From Bacteroidetes bacterium UBA6661 (lineage in GTDB: Bacteria; Bacteroidota; Bacteroidia; AKYH767-A; OLB10), in the NCBI GenBank assembly GCA_002455375.1, contig DKKR01000087.1, positions 43,430 through 51,677 of the forward strand: 8,248 nt of DNA, given 5' to 3'. The notes beneath the pieces are model-generated. The model ran no database searches, was not told the DNA's origin, and was given only the letters and a program-made list of their open reading frames with translations. A program made the position numbers and the translations under genes. Within the stretch, counting starts at the first letter, position 1. Each line of letters opens with the position of its first letter. Of the stretch, positions 6,766 through 8,248 are shown in pieces.

Positions 6766-8248
6766 GAAAGATGATAGCACATAAATCGCTAGTGTGGGTA
6801 TTCCATACATTTGTTTTTGTAGTGTGCTACTGTAGCGCCTATTCACAAATGAACAATACTTGGTTGATCGGGAACCAACCTTTGGCAAATGTATTAAAGG
6901 CAAGAATGGTTTTTACAGACACTTCCTATAGCTTTAACACAGAACTAAGAAAAATGACATTCGAAGGCACCGAAGCCACCATCAGCGATGCCAACGGTAA
7001 CCTGCTGATGAGTAGCAACGGAGTATGGATAGCCGATGCCACTGGCGATACCATGATGAATGGCAGTGGATTAAACCCGAGTTGGGATGTGAATGCGCAT
7101 CCAAGAGGGTTGTTAAATGATGGCAGTAATATTTTTTTGCCTCTACCTAATGACAGCAATAAATATATTCTCATCCATGAGGCTTACTTTGATACTGTTT
7201 TTAATTATTCGTATGGTGGAGGGGTGCATCTATCTAAAATTGACATTGTTGCAAACGGTGGACTAGGTGCAGTTATTAGTAAGAATGATACTTTAATTGA
7301 TGATAAGTTAACTATGGGTCTTACGGCTTGTCGCCATGCCAATGGTAGAGACTGGTGGGTGATAGCTCAAAAAGACAGCAGCGACATAGTGTATAAAATT
7401 TTGATTACCCCCAATGGTGTGGACACAATAACCACACAGAATCTTGGTTATAATCAATTCTTTTATGGTAATGGTTCTCTGATACATTTTTCACAAGATG
7501 GTACCAAATTTATTCAGTCAAACTATCATTACGTAGCAGGCAACCTGCACCCCAGCTTTGTTATTCTTGCCGATTTCGACAGGTGCACAGGTATGTTTTC
7601 CAACACACAAACCATACAATTAACACAAGACAGCTACTTGTGGGGGCTGGCATTTTCTCCCTCGGGCAAATATGCTTATGCTTGCTCATCATTATATTTG
7701 TTTCAGATAAATACCGATAGTTTAACGGTTGATACCGTAGCTACCTATGATGGTTTTTATTCTCCCTATTCATGGTGTTGCGCAACAACTTTCTGGACAA
7801 TGTATCTAGCCGCCAACGGAAAGATTTACATGACATCAGGCAATGGTGTTCAGCATATACATGAAATGAATTATCCTGACAGTACAGGTGTTGCGTGTGA
7901 TTTACAGCAACACGCCATTAACTTAGGGGTGTGGAGTTTTCGTGCTGTTCCTAATCACCCTAATTATTATTTAGGTTGTGATACGACTCAAACAACTTGC
8001 CCCTGTTTAGTAACAGGAATAAAAGAACTTTCACAACATGATTTTAGGTTTAAAATCATGCCCAATCCCACAAACGGTAATTTCAAAATCATGTACTTGT
8101 TACCGCAGAATAGTAAGGGCATTTTTGAGGTTTTTGATATTACAGGCAAAAAAGTTTTTAATTACAACCTTCCACAATGGAGTACGTTACAAAATTTTGA
8201 TTTGAGTTTTTTGGGTAATGGTATATATCATTGTTCAATTAAATCGGG
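6762..8248 (+). CDS. A3: secreted beta-propeller-like T9SS cargo protein, 3'-partial
   Basis: The frame is open from the ATG to the right edge: 495 codons plus two bases, so only about 12 residues appear to be missing compared with A2. It has a Sec signal peptide at 1-28 (MRK start, hydrophobic core, AYS-Q cleavage) without the LVAC seen in A2. It keeps all family motifs: EATISDANGNLLMSSNGVW, HANGRDWW, FSQDGTKF, FDRCTG, SPSGKYAYA, LAANGKIY, and the GCDTTQTTCPC linker. The type A sorting domain (MPNPTNGNF, GKKVF, LGNGIYHCSI) is visible except for its last strand. In the FDRCTG-to-RAV region only three of about 127 residues differ from A2. Other stretches resemble A1 instead, so the gene is a mosaic. 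Function is as inferred for A2: a surface or released protein of unknown ligand, translationally coupled to B2. Confidence 0.88.
   Translation, partial: MRKMIAHKSLVWVFHTFVFVVCYCSAYSQMNNTWLIGNQPLANVLKARMVFTDTSYSFNTELRKMTFEGTEATISDANGNLLMSSNGVWIADATGDTMMNGSGLNPSWDVNAHPRGLLNDGSNIFLPLPNDSNKYILIHEAYFDTVFNYSYGGGVHLSKIDIVANGGLGAVISKNDTLIDDKLTMGLTACRHANGRDWWVIAQKDSSDIVYKILITPNGVDTITTQNLGYNQFFYGNGSLIHFSQDGTKFIQSNYHYVAGNLHPSFVILADFDRCTGMFSNTQTIQLTQDSYLWGLAFSPSGKYAYACSSLYLFQINTDSLTVDTVATYDGFYSPYSWCCATTFWTMYLAANGKIYMTSGNGVQHIHEMNYPDSTGVACDLQQHAINLGVWSFRAVPNHPNYYLGCDTTQTTCPCLVTGIKELSQHDFRFKIMPNPTNGNFKIMYLLPQNSKGIFEVFDITGKKVFNYNLPQWSTLQNFDLSFLGNGIYHCSIKS

Larger units (their letters stand above)
5150..8248 (+). 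repeat. tandem unit copy 2 (B2 plus A3, cut by right edge)
   Basis: This is the second copy of the 3,142-base unit, starting at the base after copy 1 ends. It covers the truncated B2 and the visible part of A3, and stops about 40 bases short of the full unit at the window edge. Its first ~90 bases match B1 only at about half the residues. The following 315 bases are about 93 % identical, so the copy is a patchwork rather than evenly aged. Confidence 0.85.

Overview
The window is an unbroken run of five protein genes, all on the + strand, in a sequence of moderately low GC. Every gene whose 3' end is visible finishes with a type A sorting domain of the type IX secretion system (T9SS). That places the DNA in the phylum Bacteroidota; I cannot resolve class or genus. 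No RNA gene, insertion sequence, integrase, CRISPR array, or clear promoter or terminator is visible. The only non-coding gaps are 7 and 17 bases.

The genes alternate between two families, A-B-A-B-A. Family A (A1 at 2-1456, cut by the left edge; A2 at 3626-5149, complete; A3 at 6762-8248, cut by the right edge) is a secreted, probably beta-propeller protein of about 507 residues with a Sec signal peptide and a C-terminal sorting domain. Family B (B1 at 1464-3629; B2 at 5167-6765) is a right-handed parallel beta-helix protein, followed by a helical, partly coiled-coil-like region and its own sorting domain. Each B gene ends in the overlapping ATGA that starts the next A gene, so the array looks like one operon with translational coupling.

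The main structural result is a head-to-tail tandem duplication. From base 2008 (inside B1) to 5149 (end of A2) is one 3,142-base unit, and a second unit begins at 5150 and runs to the right edge in A3. This explains why B2 lacks the first third of B1 and why a beta-helix coil begins directly after the stop codon of A2. The copies are a patchwork: some blocks are above 90 % identical with almost only silent changes, while others have drifted to about half identity at protein level. A3 alternates between A1-like and A2-like stretches, as expected from gene conversion within the array.

Neither B gene has a signal peptide, although both carry a sorting domain that works only after Sec export. 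B1 and B2 may therefore be 5'-truncated remnants that still look under selection, or conversion reservoirs for a full-length copy elsewhere. It is also possible that the A-to-B joins are assembly errors in a repetitive locus. Reads spanning the joins would decide between these.
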